A stretch of DNA of 64,000 nucleotides, taken from Durusdinium trenchii (Eukaryota > Sar > Dinophyceae > Suessiales > Symbiodiniaceae). The position numbers and the translations under genes were made by a program. Positions 31,594 through 43,796 of the stretch are shown here, in pieces. The stretch is taken from the NCBI GenBank assembly GCA_963970005.1, contig CAXAMN010001447.1, forward strand, positions 440,053 through 504,052, given 5' to 3'. Every line of letters begins with the position of its first letter. The stretch's first letter is position 1. The notes below the pieces were generated by a model, which was not told the origin of the DNA, did not search any database, and saw only the letters and a program-made list of their open reading frames with translations.

Positions 31594-32581
31594 CTGCGGC
31601 GCGCGGAACGGTGTCGTCAGGCGGGGCGGGGCATGGAGTCTGGTCGTTTTCAGCCGTGGGGCAGCTGAGCTTCTGCAGCTTTCAATTGAGATGAGCTGAG
31701 CTCCAAAGGCACCAGGGAGAACCACGATGGCACCATAGGCTCAATGGATGGCAGCATCCAATTGAACCAGTCAAGTCTACTTGAAAACCCTGGTGCACAT
31801 GAAGGGCACCAGATTCTAAGCCTGCTCTGCTTATATAAAAGCAACATTGTCCAGACCCAATGCTTTCTTTCCAGCTCAATTCAGGACCTATAGTAGATGC
31901 CCAAAGGCTCATTTGGCCTCTCATAGCTCGGGTTTTGACCCTCGCAACGTCGTTTCTGTGATCTCAGGTCCATGTAGCAGTTGGTTCGGGTCCAGCTGCT
32001 GGGTGAAATACAGAAGTTCTGCCCAAGGTTGGCTTGAGACCACGTCACCCTTCAGAACACTCACATGTACCCAACAAACACGGACCTCTGGACGACTTTT
32101 AGACTTCTCACGCTCCTTTGCAAAGCTCTCGTCTCCAAACCACATACAAACAGAATCAACCAAACATATATTCACCATGCATAAATCCATGTAATGACAA
32201 ACAACAATAAACCGATGGGTCTTAGGATTCCAAGTTTATTGCCAAAGCTCCTAGTACCACCTACTTCCACCTACTTACTCATATGCTCTTTGTTTTTGGG
32301 TCATAGTTTGCTCATAACCAGCCAGTGGGCCGCCTCTCAAGGAGACTCCCTGGTCGCCTCTCGGCTCCCGAGTCGCTCGCCTTCTTCGCTTAGCCGGACC
32401 GACCAGGTGGTCCTGTACCCGGATGTGACCTCCAATCATAATATGGTATCCATATGTTGGGAATCATGGGGTCAAATATTAAGTATATATCCGGTATTAG
32501 GTCATATATTAACATCATGGGCCCGGTATTAGATACTTGTACCCTGTATTGATGGTTCTTAGGCCATCAAGTTGGTCTCAC

Positions 32582-32716
32582 CAGGTATCCCCTTCCGAAT
32601 CCACCAACCGGCACGACTTCAGCTCGGTTCGGCCATCCGATGCCTCCCCGCCCTTCGCCCCGCGGATGCCAAGTCCGGCCTCGTCCCGTCGGAAGTGGAA
32701 GCTCTCCACCACCAAT
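32582..32716 (-). CDS. Candidate internal exon
   Basis: A GC-rich island on the minus strand. The acceptor GTGCGGCGCAG is at 32717-32727 and the donor GTGAGA begins at 32581. The enclosed frame reads LVVESFHFRRDEAGLGIRGA followed by a hydrophilic stretch ending SCRLVDSEGDT. The exon starts with one base and ends with two bases of split codons. There is no known domain. Confidence 0.4.
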
Positions 32717-35700
32717 CTGCGCCGCACATCGCGCACGTCTCGTGGTGGAGACCATTTTTGCCGATGAATGGGAGAAAACCTTCTGTGTGGTGCCTGCTTC
32801 TGGTGGTCAATTACAAGTGGAAGTTGGAGTAGTTTGATCTTTTGATGGTATTTCGGTAGTATAGTGCAGGATTTTGCATGCATGTCCTATAAATTAACAG
32901 CCAAATCCAGTTTGTAAATAAAAATTGTCTACAAATCTACCGGGCATAAATCTTCCCATTGTGTTGTAACTGTTTGCTCAGGGGAGAAATCTTGTGAATC
33001 AATACCCCTCAGTCCATCTCGGAACAATCCGGGGGTCTGCGATACCAACATCTCCCCAGTTTGACGCAAAATTGACACCCCTCCACACAGCGAGGATTAC
33101 CCTCTCTCCACACAGCGAGGAAGTTGACAATGGCCTCTGGGAATGATCATGGTAAGACCATTCTCAACTCTCCTCTACACACCCCTCAGGGGTCTCATGG
33201 GTGTCCACTTCCACGTTTCGTGCAGGTTAGCGGCTCATGAGCGTTCTCTGTGACCGCAGGAGCCACAAAGACCTCCCTCGGCGCCTTGGAATGTATAGCA
33301 CCAACTACGAAACCACAAATCAACCTCCAGGATTCGTAGTTTCGCAAAAGCTGTGTGCTTCCTGCGAAAGGTCAACCTGCCGAAACCTGCGACAAATAGA
33401 CCTCAGCTTAACCAACCTTTCGCAGGATTCGTCTCCAGATGTCACTGCAGGACATCGGGAACCTCGGCAACGTCACCTCCTCGCGCCTGCGGGTATGGAG
33501 GAAGCCCCACCTGCGACGGATGTGTCTCGATGTATCGAGGCACCGTGAAAACCGTGCCCTCACCACGACCCAAACAATCCGGACTAGAACGTTGAGCTGC
33601 ATTGACCCCTCTTCAACCACCCTAATGTAGGTACATATTGCAGTCCCATGGATTGTTAGGGTCATGGTGACTGCAGTTTGAAGACCTGAAGACCCATGTC
33701 TGGAAGTTTGTCAGGTGGGTGACTATGGAACCCACCCATGGTGCCCACCTCACAACGTTTGGTTGAAGATGGTTGAAGAATCCACAAAGAAGTTTGTCAG
33801 GTCACATTCATGGTGTCCTCCAACTGACTACTGACTTGCAAATTTACGCTAACACAATCGCTTTAAACAGGTTTTAGTTTTTACTTTTTGCCTGGTTGCC
33901 ATCTCTACAACTGATTGCAAGGCACAACCCCAAACGAGCACCCGAGCAAGTTATATATAGATGAACATCATGGAGAAAATCGATCAAATCTTGCTTTTGG
34001 GGGTATTTGTTTTACATTCTGTATTGTTATATGTTATATATGTTATATATGATATATGTTATATGTTATATGAACATAGATCTATCTGTTGTATGTTATA
34101 TAATCTTATATAGATCCATATTCTCAGTGCCTTGGGAATCTTTGGACGTTTCTATCTCGGGAACTGCAGAGTCTACACACGGGACGTCAAGCATCCCTTT
34201 CCCCCGACAGCGTCTACACCTCGCCAAGGCACAGCATCTTCTCTTTTCCCTTAGGCGGCGTCACTGCATTCACGCTACCTAAGCCAGGTGTCGGTCGCGG
34301 AGCACCAACCAGAATTGAAAGTTGCTGATTCCAAAACACGCATGGAGCATAGATTCTGTCAGCCCATGCCATGTGATATGTGTGCATTTGATGGTTGAGG
34401 CTCATCAACGCTGCACAGCCTACCTCACAATTAATCAATCAATCGGCGCTATTCCCCACAAACTTGTGCGAGTGGAGGCACATGCTTGGGCAAAAGTCGC
34501 TATAGCGTTTCATGAACTAACCGATGTACAAGAATTCCACTCAAGGCATGGCGTCCGGATTCGCTCCATGTCTGCTTCATCCAGAACTGAATGGATATGC
34601 ATGAGTTTATTCCAACCAGCATGGAGGATTCCCTCGAAAACAACTGGATATGGGGGGGTTAGGCCAGTCAATAACTCTTTGCCACGATAAGACCCGACGT
34701 GTGGTAATAGTAAGTGCCCAGGTAAACCCACAGATTTTCGAACAAAAGAATCCTGAAGACTCATGGACGTTCATAGGCAGGATATGGCAGGATCCACTCA
34801 GCGCAACCACCAAGAAAATCCAAGAATCCTAAATCCTATGCCTATACCACTACAGTAGGTCAACCTTGATCCAAGAATCCTTGAACAAGTATGAACAAAT
34901 CCCCACTAGGTCACTCACGTGGATGTTCTACATCCTTCAAATCCTTCAAATCCGTTCCAAACATCCCTCCATCACAAGACCCACTTCTCTCCGCCACCAA
35001 GGACAAGACTCCCCCACCCCCCTCTCGGTCCAACACCGACTCGGTGGTCTTAAACAACACATGGCCCTCGACTTGTCTAAACAAGAATGGAACAGCCCTC
35101 CTGATCAAATCCCCTGACTAGTGTGGATTCAAACCTCTGGAAGAAGGATCCTATGGAAGAAACATCATAAACCAGTCTGCCATAGTCTACCCATTGGGCC
35201 AGGGTGTCTCCCTCTTAAAACACACACACACCCACATCATTGAATCATCCTTGAACTTTCTCCATCATCACCCAAAACAAAACACGTAGAACCGAGTGGC
35301 GAAGGCCTAAGATCGATTCGAGGATCCAGCGCAACTTCGAGCTGTTCAACGGACACATCTGCCACGAAAGATGCGAAGGGCCACAAATGCGATGGACAAG
35401 GCAGTTCCGGGCGAACATGGTGGTGCTTGGCTTGGATTTCATGCGCGGCCTGGACGCTTGGAAGTTACAATAGATTCAGTCTAGCATAACGCATACCCCA
35501 ACTGTACGTATATTCTTTCGAGTAAGATGTACAGCAACAAAAGGTGTCAATGGGAAGATGGAAGGAACACAAATTCGCCCTTGAAGCACTCACTGGGTTC
35601 TTGTTGCGCGACCTTCTGATTGATGTGGCTTTGTTGGCATCTTTAACGAACATGCCCAATAGCTCCTTTTCAATACCCTATAGCTGGTACCTTTTGTGAT

Positions 35701-36229
35701 CTACAAACCTTGGTTCCCACCCTGGCTGGTTCAAACCATCGAAGAGATCTTGGCTGGTTCCATCAATTACTATTGGCATCTGCACATGGAGAACAGAACA
35801 CATGCAACGCTGCAGGTTTCAAGATCACCTGCATCCGCATCCCTACGTCGCATCCCGTTTGCCACGCGTCGCATCGCGTCGCGTGGAGAGGTGTTGCCGC
35901 GAGAGCTGTTTCACTCGTCGCGTGTGTCCGTACCATCGCCTCTTCTTTGTGATCCTCCCACCATTGATAGCAGGACTCCCTGGCAAATGATGTGGCTGGC
36001 TTCAAGGGGCCCTAATTCAGAATGTCTGACTCCAATGTCAAAAAACAAGAGAAGGAACCTATGCTTCAAGATTCAAGATGACATCGTGAAATGGTGTTTC
36101 ATCTACGGTTGCCAAAGGTCTTTGGCATTTGAGACAAGCACTATAGAGGACCACCGAGGAATTGGGCTGAACAACACTCCAAAACATCCTGAGAAAAATA
36201 ACACACACACACAAACCTCGCAAACACCC
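32717..36229. other. Non-coding, with AT repeats
   Basis: No supported gene. A TCCACACAGCGAGGA word is duplicated at about 33074-33122. A TATGTTATA-rich microsatellite spans about 34022-34075. CAGTCCCATGGATTGTTAGG near 33641 matches half of the palindrome at 53116-53183. GCGTCGCATCGC-like repeats occur near 35850-35890. Confidence 0.4.
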
Positions 36230-36314
36230 TACCAGGACCCTCCAAGGAGTGTCCAATGGACTACCCCACACTACCTATAGGCTTCCATTGGGCATCCCTT
36301 GGAGGGTCCTGGTA
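36230..36314. repeat. 85-bp hairpin, copy B
   Basis: TACCAGGACCCTCCAAGG pairs perfectly with CCTTGGAGGGTCCTGGTA. The loop (GACTACCCCACACTACCTAT) is identical to copy A at 30016-30100. Where copy A has CCATCC/GGATGG, this copy has CCCTCC/GGAGGG, so pairing is kept. Confidence 0.75.
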
Positions 36315-36477
36315 TATTATCTTCATGATTCTTTCAGCCCATCTCCAGTCCAGCTCCCAACTCCCCCATCTCTCCACCCACCGAGCTTCAGGACCCCGGG
36401 CCCCCACCGGGCCACCGGGCCTCCACCACCCCTCGCCCCCCCACGACCGTCCGGTGACTTCTCTCCTCTCTTCCCGC

Positions 36478-36553
36478 CTGGTGAAGTCCTTCAGCTGGCT
36501 CTGCAGGTGCCGCCGCAGGGCCACGGCGTCCTCCAGCGGATGAAACTCCAGGC
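36478..36553 (-). CDS. Candidate internal exon with a GC donor
   Basis: The minus strand shows an acceptor TTCCACCGAG and a frame LEFHPLEDAVALRRHLQSQL followed by KDFT. It ends at a CACCAG|GCGGG junction, a GC-type donor of the kind common in dinoflagellates. The helical, charged pattern supports coding. The surrounding GC-rich island (36360-36600) is also open in other frames, so confidence is limited. Confidence 0.35.
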
Positions 36554-36902
36554 CTCGGTGGAACGGTGGCACCGTGTGACCGAAGCGGAACGGAACGGGT
36601 GGAATCCGGTATGGTTTGCCAAGGTCTGCATAGGTCGGTCTCTCTTTGGGGGTTTCCGGGTGTTTCTTTTTTTAAAGGTGGGTCTCTCTTTTGGGGTGGT
36701 CCAAGAATGGGGAAGGGACACCTCTGGCGTTGAGGGGAAGACCGAGTTATAAGCCCTCTCAAGACTCTTGGCTGAAATGGTGATCATACGTACCTTGAAA
36801 AATGTCTGTGGCCTTTGAGCCAGGAGTTTTTGATGCTGTAAGTCGTCAAGGAACATGAGAACCAAAAAAGGACCTTATATATAGATTGGGTAAAGATTGG
36901 TT

Positions 36903-37000
36903 ACAGTGGTTTCAGTCCCCCAAAGGTGGTTTATCTGGAACCCCATCTAACATCTAAAGGACATCTTGCGGTCTGTGCCATCTACTCTGAAACCGCTAGT
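36903..37000. repeat. Dispersed ACAGTGGTTT family, copy 3
   Basis: It starts ACAGTGGTTTC and ends GAAACCGCTAGT, with GGTGGTTTATCTGGA, CCCCATCTAA and GACATCTTGCGG inside. TTGGT occurs on both flanks, a possible 5-bp target duplication. No gene is seen from 37001 to 38435. Confidence 0.65.
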
Positions 37001-38435
37001 TTGGTCCGTTTCTGAAACTCCGCCAGGAAGCCGGTGATGTGCAGTTGCACTCCATCTTCCGTCTGAGACAAGCTGAAGGAGACCTGCGCAGGAAGTATGA
37101 TGCCCATCACCACAGGCAGGATCTTCCAAATGAGGCCTGGCCCTACTCAGTTCTTGGGGCTGGCCGGAACAACAAGCCGAAACAATTCACTCCTACAAAA
37201 TAGATCAAACCACACATATTTTGAACATAAGAGATTTGTCTGTCTATGTTTACCATAGCTGAGCAGGAATCATGACTCAACACTAAACCACTGTAAGGTA
37301 CCAGGCGCCTCAAAAAAAGTGACAAAGGTCTTCGTCCACTCAAAACAAGGTGCTTTACCCTCTATCCAACAAAGAGGAAAGTGGAACATGGCCACTTGGA
37401 AGACTGCTTTCCTCTACAATACAGGCTGTTGTCCACTTCCATGATTGTTGGAGGGAGGGTAGCTGGTGGAAAGAAAGCACTGCTTGATAACGGTTTACCA
37501 TCCCACAGGCTTCGACTATTAACCATCCTGTGACAACCCAACGCAGTGAAAACAAACAACCCAAAGCCATGCTTGGGAAATTGTCCCTGTCAAAAACAAC
37601 CTTCAGAACTTGCACTGTTTGATCTTCTTGGGGCCTCTTGGTGAGCTCCACCCCCAACCCTGACCTCATCCTGCAGCAACACATCGTAGCCAATGCGTGA
37701 TCCTTGGTGAGAAAAGGGGTTCCGGTCGTGATTTGTTTTCATTTTCTGCAAGTTATTGTCTATTTTGTTTATATAAACGCGATTGACCACAGAAAGGCAT
37801 GACATCAATTACAAAACACCCTGTGTCTATAAGAGTAATGCTGCATGGCTACATCCATACATCATCAATCAACCTACCACTGGTCTCACACATGCACCCC
37901 ATACAAGGAACTAGCAGTGCTACAGTGCTACTGCTTTGAAGGAAAAGTATGCCCTTGCTCGTTCGATGGACAAGTCTCAAGTATCTTTACAGGATTCGAA
38001 AAAAAACAACCTTCTTTTTCTGTCTTCAAATGGACAACATGTCCATCAACCTGAGATACCGAGAGGAGAATTGCTTAATCGAACTCCTTTAGATGACAAA
38101 CATATGCTTCCATCTGCCAATGGCCCTAGCTGCACCTTTTGAACCTCCAAACCAGTCTTCCCCTGGTGTCTAAAACTACTAACTCTAACTTGCAAGACTA
38201 CAATTCTTGTAGACCAACAATATATGTATGGCTGAATGATCATGCACAGCTGTGGCTACAAGATTCATGCCGGAACCAATGCTGGATCATCCTGCCTGTT
38301 CATCCTGGTGATCACAAATGCTACAACTATGAGACGTTCGGTGAAGTTGGTACAGCTAATTGAATCAGCTGTGTGACCAAACTGATGTCGGATCATCCGG
38401 TTTAGCTGTTCACCTCCTGGTGACCGAGGACACAC

Positions 38436-38567
38436 ATGGTTCCCCCCGAGCCATGCTCCGGTCGGTCCGAACCCGTCCCCATCAGGCGCGACCATTCGTC
38501 CGTCGGTGTCACAGAACTGCGAGCGACGCGTGGCAATGACCCCGCGGACCCGGTGGAGGAACTGCAC
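38436..38567 (-). CDS. Candidate internal exon
   Basis: Forty-four codons in phase 0 at both ends lie between a TTCGACCAG acceptor and a GTGTGT donor (starting 38435). The frame VQFLHRVRGVIATRRSQFCD continues with a Gly/Asp-rich stretch (DGDGFGPTGAWLGG), and most third codon positions are G or C. The opposite strand is also open here, so the strand call rests on composition and borders. Confidence 0.4.
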
Positions 38568-38696
38568 CTGGTCGAACGGGGAGGATGGATTTTTAGGACA
38601 GAGATTCACCACTTGCGACTTTGAAGTTTACACAAGCCTCCAGAGGAAACCTGTTGGACGATGGAATGTCAGGACACAGATCAAAGCCAATCCACA

Positions 38697-38790
38697 AGCA
38701 GTCACAAGACGGGGTGATATCCATGAAAGTTCGGGGTGCCCAGAACATCCATTCACTTAGGGACTAAACACCACCCCTTTGTGACTCCTG
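38697..38790. repeat. Foldback element, CACCCCTTTGTGAC family
   Basis: AGCAGTCACAAGACGGGGTG and CACCCCTTTGTGACTCCTG form imperfect inverted arms. The interior GTGCCCA, ATCCATTCACTTAG and GACTAAACACC matches the copies at 19210-19290 and 59789-59825. Confidence 0.65.
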
Positions 38791-39528
38791 GCACAGGTTT
38801 TGCTTTTCCGGTTTTTGTTGGCAACTTTCAGGATTCTCATTGTATGAATCGTTTCCATGGATCCGGGAGCTTGAACGCCAAGCTCGAAAATGGCTTGCAA
38901 CTTCCAGGACAAAGACTCCGCACAGATTTCGGGTCTTTGAAGGTCTTTGAGACTTTAGAGGCGTTCCGGAGTTTCCAATGGATCCAGGCTGCCAGGTCGC
39001 TGCCGACCCGGGCTGTTCGCTGCGATGGATGTCCCAACGATGAGGTTCTGTTTGAAGGTCTCTTGAGGGCTCAAGGATGCAAGTACACAGCTTTTCGAGT
39101 TACTAAAAGAAGTTCTCTTCAGGTTCATATCAGTTACCATCAACAGCAGGTTTTTTCTTACCCCTTCCGACCAAAATACTTTTTGGGAATGTCGCTCCGC
39201 ATTGTTTTGCTGTGTATCTCTGCAGTTTCTCCCCCTATATGGGACAAGGGGCTCTTTGGAAGCACATGGATCCAGAATAGATCCAGAAGTGCGATGGTTT
39301 CATCAACATAGATCGACGGTGTGGTATGCAGTGCGATGGATAACACATATATAATAGCAAAATAGATCTGGCGTGCGAGGAAATGGATCCAGGAAACCCA
39401 TGGACGATGGTTCGCGGAAGATGACGCGAAAATGGATTCAGATCTTGGGTTTGATGCACGCTGTGTCAACGTTCAGTGTGAAGTGACTCATGAGATCAAA
39501 CCTTGAACCCGTGCCGAAGCATTGAAAC

Positions 39529-39624
39529 CTGTCTTCACCGACCCAGGATGAATCGTTCTTCACAGCCGTCTGCCCACGGCCCGCCTGAAGCGAGGTTGCC
39601 AGCGTCTCGGGCTCTGTGTCAAGC
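39529..39624 (-). CDS. Candidate internal exon
   Basis: The acceptor CACGCCCAG is followed by LDTEPETLATSLQAGRGQTA and VKNDSSWVGED, ending at a GACAG|GTTTCA donor (intron starts 39528). The frame stays open beyond both borders (39438-39650), so it could instead be a terminal exon ending at 39438. The hydrophilic sequence has no known domain. Confidence 0.4.
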
Positions 39625-40909
39625 CTGGGCGTGGATGCGGAACCGCACAAATCTCCAACATGATGTGCATTTCTTGGGGGAAGTTGGTCAGGTCGGGTCG
39701 CTCAAACCCAAACATCATCAAACAAAAGAAACAAATCATCATTCATTGAATTGAATCCCATAAACCACAAACCACCTCGCAGACTCATCAAAGCTGAAGC
39801 GCATTTTGCATGGAAGTCGATGTAATCCTCCTCTTGTTATTGGTGGTGGAGTCCCAGGTTTGACGACGCATAAAACAGCTGCAGAATCAAGGTATGTGCA
39901 TGTAAGTTCAGACAGATTTCGACTTCTTAGAAGCCATTGTTGAACCGGACTTCCACTTTTGAGGATGAAGACCACACGGAAATTGAACTTATAGTGACTT
40001 GGTCATGATGATTGGGATGGCGGTGTTGGGTGAACCTGAATTCAACGTGGAACTTGTTGATCGAAACTTATCGCTTTGGGCGCAAGAGAGCCTTGTGCAG
40101 AGCACAAGGTTTCTTACAGTCTGCCAGCACTCGTAACCACAAAAAACTCAGGTACACTGGCGGTTGAAAGAAAAAGGAATCGGGCAAAACTATGTTGTGC
40201 AACCATGTGCAACCCGAGAGAGTTCTTTCGGGCTCAACAACCCTTTTCAGCTGCTTTCTCTGGGCAGTCCCGGTGATAATTTGTGCCAGGCTGTAGCAAT
40301 CCGCGATTTGCGTGTAAAGAAGATGCAAGGTGCAGGAGGCCTGTGATGTTTGTAGAGTGCGGACCCCAGTACACTGACAGTGAATGGCAAACTTTCTGTA
40401 TTAATGTACAAATGAACAACATCTGCAAAAGACATCTGCTTGACCATTTTTGTGGCAGTCTTTTATGGGGATCCCTTTCCGCCTGAGTTGGAGGGACAAC
40501 TATATCACCTCAAAATGATCCCCCACTTCTGGATGGCGATGGCCCCTTAAGTAACTAAAAATCAAGTTGCAGTCGCTGATCCTGCGAAGAACCATCCTCA
40601 GCCCACCCATCGCACGCGGTGTTTTTCGCAGGTCACTTCAAGTCAAAACGTCGCGTCTCGGCACATATGGTGCATTATCGTACTCTTTCAATATCAATCT
40701 CTAAAATCTGACAAAGCACTTTTGGACACCGATGCAGATGGGTCAACGCAGTCAACGCAGTGCGTCGATGTAATCGACTCGTCTCGCTACTCGTCGCCAT
40801 GGCCCTGGGCCCTTGTTGGTGGCCACTCCTCTCCTTGCTGGTCGCCTCGTTGGGTGATATATGGTTTCTTTCATTCTCTTTCGCTCTCTTTCCAACAATT
40901 TATGGTCAC

Positions 40910-41057
40910 TGTAGATGGGTCGACGCCCCATAGAGGGTTGGCTCAACAGCGCGCTGCTCGTTGGTCTCGGGTCTCAACTCCTCTTCTGGCCAATCCACCT
41001 GCATCAACGGCCCCAGCTCAACATCATCCCCGTCCTCTAGATCTGTCTCTACTCCTC
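40910..41057 (-). CDS. Candidate internal exon, acidic
   Basis: On the minus strand a CTGCCCTCAG acceptor precedes VETDLEDGDDVELGPLMQVD and WPEEELRPETNEQRAVEPTL, with a GTGACC donor at 40909. The strongly acidic, non-repetitive sequence is unlikely by chance. A neighbouring frame (40946-40752) is basic and also open. No domain is recognised. The stretch 41058-42165 shows no gene. Confidence 0.4.
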
Positions 41058-42165
41058 CTGAGGGCAGATTCGGACATGATCACAGGATTGTCAAAATCAT
41101 CAAACACTTAAGGCTTAAGGTATCAAGCTGGGCGCCGCTCGTTCCTTGTTCCTATCTGAATTGACGTGACATTCAGGCGCTTCGTGTGAAACAAAGCCCT
41201 TTTCAGCGAATCAATCGTCCGCCTCCGATGTGTATTCTTTACATTGCCTGGTGAACATGCGTGCATTCATTGTTGCGATAACATGTTAAATGCTCTGGAT
41301 GTGGTCGTAGCATGGTCATGCGGCATCAACCGTTGAGGAGATCACAAAAATACAGAAAGCAACAACGCACACAGAAAAAAAACAATTGTTTAAAAAGCGC
41401 ACATAACAAGAAAAAGGGGGAGTGGAAAAGAAACAACAAAGCAAAACAAGGAACCATAAAACACTCAACAGAGTTTGAAAGAAACCACTAGACCACCATA
41501 TCTTGAAAGACTTCTCTCAGCTCCTCTGGGTTCCTGGCAAATGTCTAGAGACCCATGGATGATTTTGCCAGGTTGTCACATCTTTATATAGTGGTGGGGA
41601 GGTCACCAAATCGTAACTGACCTTTCTTTCATTTCTAGGTACCTTGCAAAATGTAACTTGCAGTGTCCCGATTGCCTCGAAACAGTAAGATACACTTTGA
41701 AAGGCGAAGTGAAGTGTAAACCCCAAAACAAGCCTCACAAAATCTGTTTGTGTGAGGAAATCCCAGAAACTTGTCACATTCTTGCGTTGTCTTTTTCATG
41801 TCGTCCAGTTCTCCGACTGCATGGATTCCAGCCAAAAGCTTCGTTGCGAGTTCACTGCGTCAGTTTTTTAAGCACCTCTAACTTCAAAAATAAACACGTC
41901 AATGACCTTGAATGAACATTAAACGGCTTAATAATATAATATCATGATTGTGAGTTTATGATGCTTTTTGAAAGCCAAGTCCAAACCTTGGATAGCAGGC
42001 ACTAAGCCAAATTAGTGCCTGCGAGGCCTGACACATGTTTCATCATTGTGAACCAACCCGGAAGCTTGTACCAATTAGAGGGGTTAATAAACACGTTTGA
42101 GGCTCCTCCGTGTCGAACCATTGCTCAGGAGATGGTGATGTATGATGTTTGGGGCTTTTGAGCAC

Positions 42166-43185
42166 TTAACAAAAACAATATATAAATAGCTCCAGCTCAC
42201 AATATTTACAAGGGCATTGCATAGTTCCAGCACATTTGTTGAACTCTCTTTCCTGAACACCACTCAGCTCCGGACGTCGGCATCGGCAGATCGATGCCAC
42301 CCAGCGCACAGAACGCGCGGCGAAGGCAGTGCACCGTGGAAACAGCAACGGCCAGGCTTCACGCCAACGGCCTCTCTCGAACAGAAACAAACCCAAGTTC
42401 CACGCCGAGATCTGTGTGTTTGGATGCTCCGCACCGAGGGTGCGTTCTTTGGCCTCGTAGAGGGGCTCTGCTTCCCTGGGACGGCCCATGGCCTTCAAGC
42501 ACGTGGCCAACTTTTTGACAGAGATCAACGTGTTAGGATGTTCGGCACCGAGGGTGCGTTCTCTGCCTTCGAAGGCTCGCCTGTGGAGGGGCTCTGCTTC
42601 AAGCAAACGGCCCATGACCTGAAGGCAGCTGGCCAAGNNNNNNNNNNCAAGCACGTGGCCAAATTGTTGACAGAGATCAACGTGTCAGGATGTTCGGCAC
42701 CGAGGGTGCGTTCTTGTGCCTTCAAGGCTCGATGGTAGAGGGGCTCTGCTTCAAGCAAACGGCCCATGGCCCAAAGGCAGCTGGACAAGTTGCCCAGATT
42801 CCTCAGCGTCGTCGGGTGCTCCGCTCCGAAGCGCCGCACCGAATCTTCCAACGCTGAGCGCAGTAGCCGCTCGGCTTCGGCATACTCTCCCCGGTACCGC
42901 AGGGCCACGCCCAAGCGGTGCTGCGCTTCAAGTTGGATCTCCGGACTCTGAGCGTTGCGCAACCGCACCCGCAGGGTGTCGATCATTCGGGCTCGAGCGT
43001 TGGTGATGCCCTTCTCGTCAAGCACGCGGAGCACCACGCAGCAGCGTTCTGGTTCGTCCGGTTCGTTCAGGAGCTTGTCTGCAAGGTTGGTCCCGGGGGG
43101 CTTGCCTTTAGCTTCCATTTCAGGTGTCGCTCGTTCTGAGATGTCATAAGCATTCTCGGGATCGATCAGAAGTGGGATGCAAAAC
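42166..43185 (-). CDS. ART-TPR protein, last exon (TPR array)
   Basis: The exon begins at an AG acceptor (43186-43187) with FCIPLLIDPENAYDISERAT and continues through a conserved-looking linker. It then runs into tandem tetratricopeptide repeats of the kinesin-light-chain type (RTLGAEHPDTLISVNNLATCL, GRLLEAEPLYHRALKAQ). At least four 42-residue units are visible. A 10-base N gap at 42638-42647 interrupts the array, and the frame differs on either side. Because the gap length is arbitrary, this need not be a real frameshift. One repeat right of the gap lacks four residues (EPLYEAKERTLG). The tail after the last repeat, down to the stop at 42166, is Cys/Arg-rich and may be out of frame. TPRs bind partner proteins. 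Confidence 0.8.
42638..42647. other. Assembly gap (10 N)
   Basis: Ten undetermined bases lie within near-identical TPR repeats. The flanking CTTGGCCAGCTGCC-type and CAAGCACGTGGCC sequences recur in neighbouring repeats, so the assembler probably collapsed the array here. Confidence 0.95.
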
Positions 43186-43303
43186 CTCAACTATGAGTCA
43201 AACATGCAAGCAAATGACAGCATGTTGATCTGGACTTTTCGCTACTCACTAAAACCAAGAAACGGCAAAAACACAAAACGTATTTGATGAATAATGACGG
43301 AAC

Positions 43304-43550
43304 CCGGCGCGTGGCGGATACTTCTCGTTCACATACGATGCACCGCGATCCTGAAGATCACGGCGCATCATATTCCTGAAATTATTATCCAGGAGCTGGT
43401 GCCTGTCGGCCCATTGGTCCGGAGGCTTGGGCACACTGTAAACGCCCGCACCCCACCAGGCATTGGCGCCTGGACCTTGTGTAATCAGAGAGGCAAACAC
43501 TTCAGCAGCCTTCTTCTCCAGGGCAGTGATGTTGTGGAAACCTAGTTCAC
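43304..43550 (-). CDS. ART-TPR protein, middle exon
   Basis: This exon is bounded by CCCAG|GTGAAC at 43550 and CCGG|GTTCC at 43304. It encodes ELGFHNITALEKKAAEVFAS, then GANAWWGAGVYSVPKPPDQW, LLDNNFRNMM and NEKYPPRAG. Joined to the previous exon it gives a FHYTS...GVYSV pattern resembling the H-Y core of PARP-like ADP-ribosyltransferases, which transfer ADP-ribose from NAD. That reading is an inference: the third catalytic position is not evident. The intron to the next exon is 43186-43303 (118 bp, GT-AG), and both codon junctions are in phase. I associate the wording of this segment with a widespread dinoflagellate protein group. Confidence 0.75.
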
Positions 43551-43644
43551 CTGGGATTCGTCCAACCAACACGGAAAGAATGCCTGAAAGAATTCCTCCA
43601 CTAAACAGAATAGAGACACTTTACCTCAGACCAAGCCAGGTCAC

Positions 43645-43796
43645 TAGTATAATGGAAGTAGACTTTGGGATTTTGCTTTGAAGATAGGTCCATGGCATCT
43701 TGCCACACGAAGATGCCGGTCTTCTCGTGCTTCCAGGCGTCAAACTCGTCAGAGTGCTTATACTCGGGAGACTGAAACTGTCCACCTTCCCGGTAC
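43645..43796 (-). CDS. ART-TPR protein, first visible exon
   Basis: The frame YREGGQFQSPEYKHSDEFDA, WKHEKTGIFVWQDAMDLSSK and NPKVYFHYTS ends at ACTA|GTGACC. The donor splits a serine codon completed by the next exon, and the intron 43551-43644 is 94 bp and GT-AG. The 5' border is probably the AG at about 43797 (TCCAAG|G), so at least one more exon lies upstream; I could not place it. The HYT at the end supplies the histidine of the possible ADP-ribosyltransferase core. Confidence 0.7.

Noticed and set aside
35696-36280. 194-codon plus-strand frame
   Set aside because: It runs through low-complexity sequence and into the hairpin repeat; no protein character.
38736-39311. 191-codon plus-strand frame
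   Set aside because: It starts within a foldback repeat and shows no recognisable domain; neighbouring candidate exons are on the minus strand.
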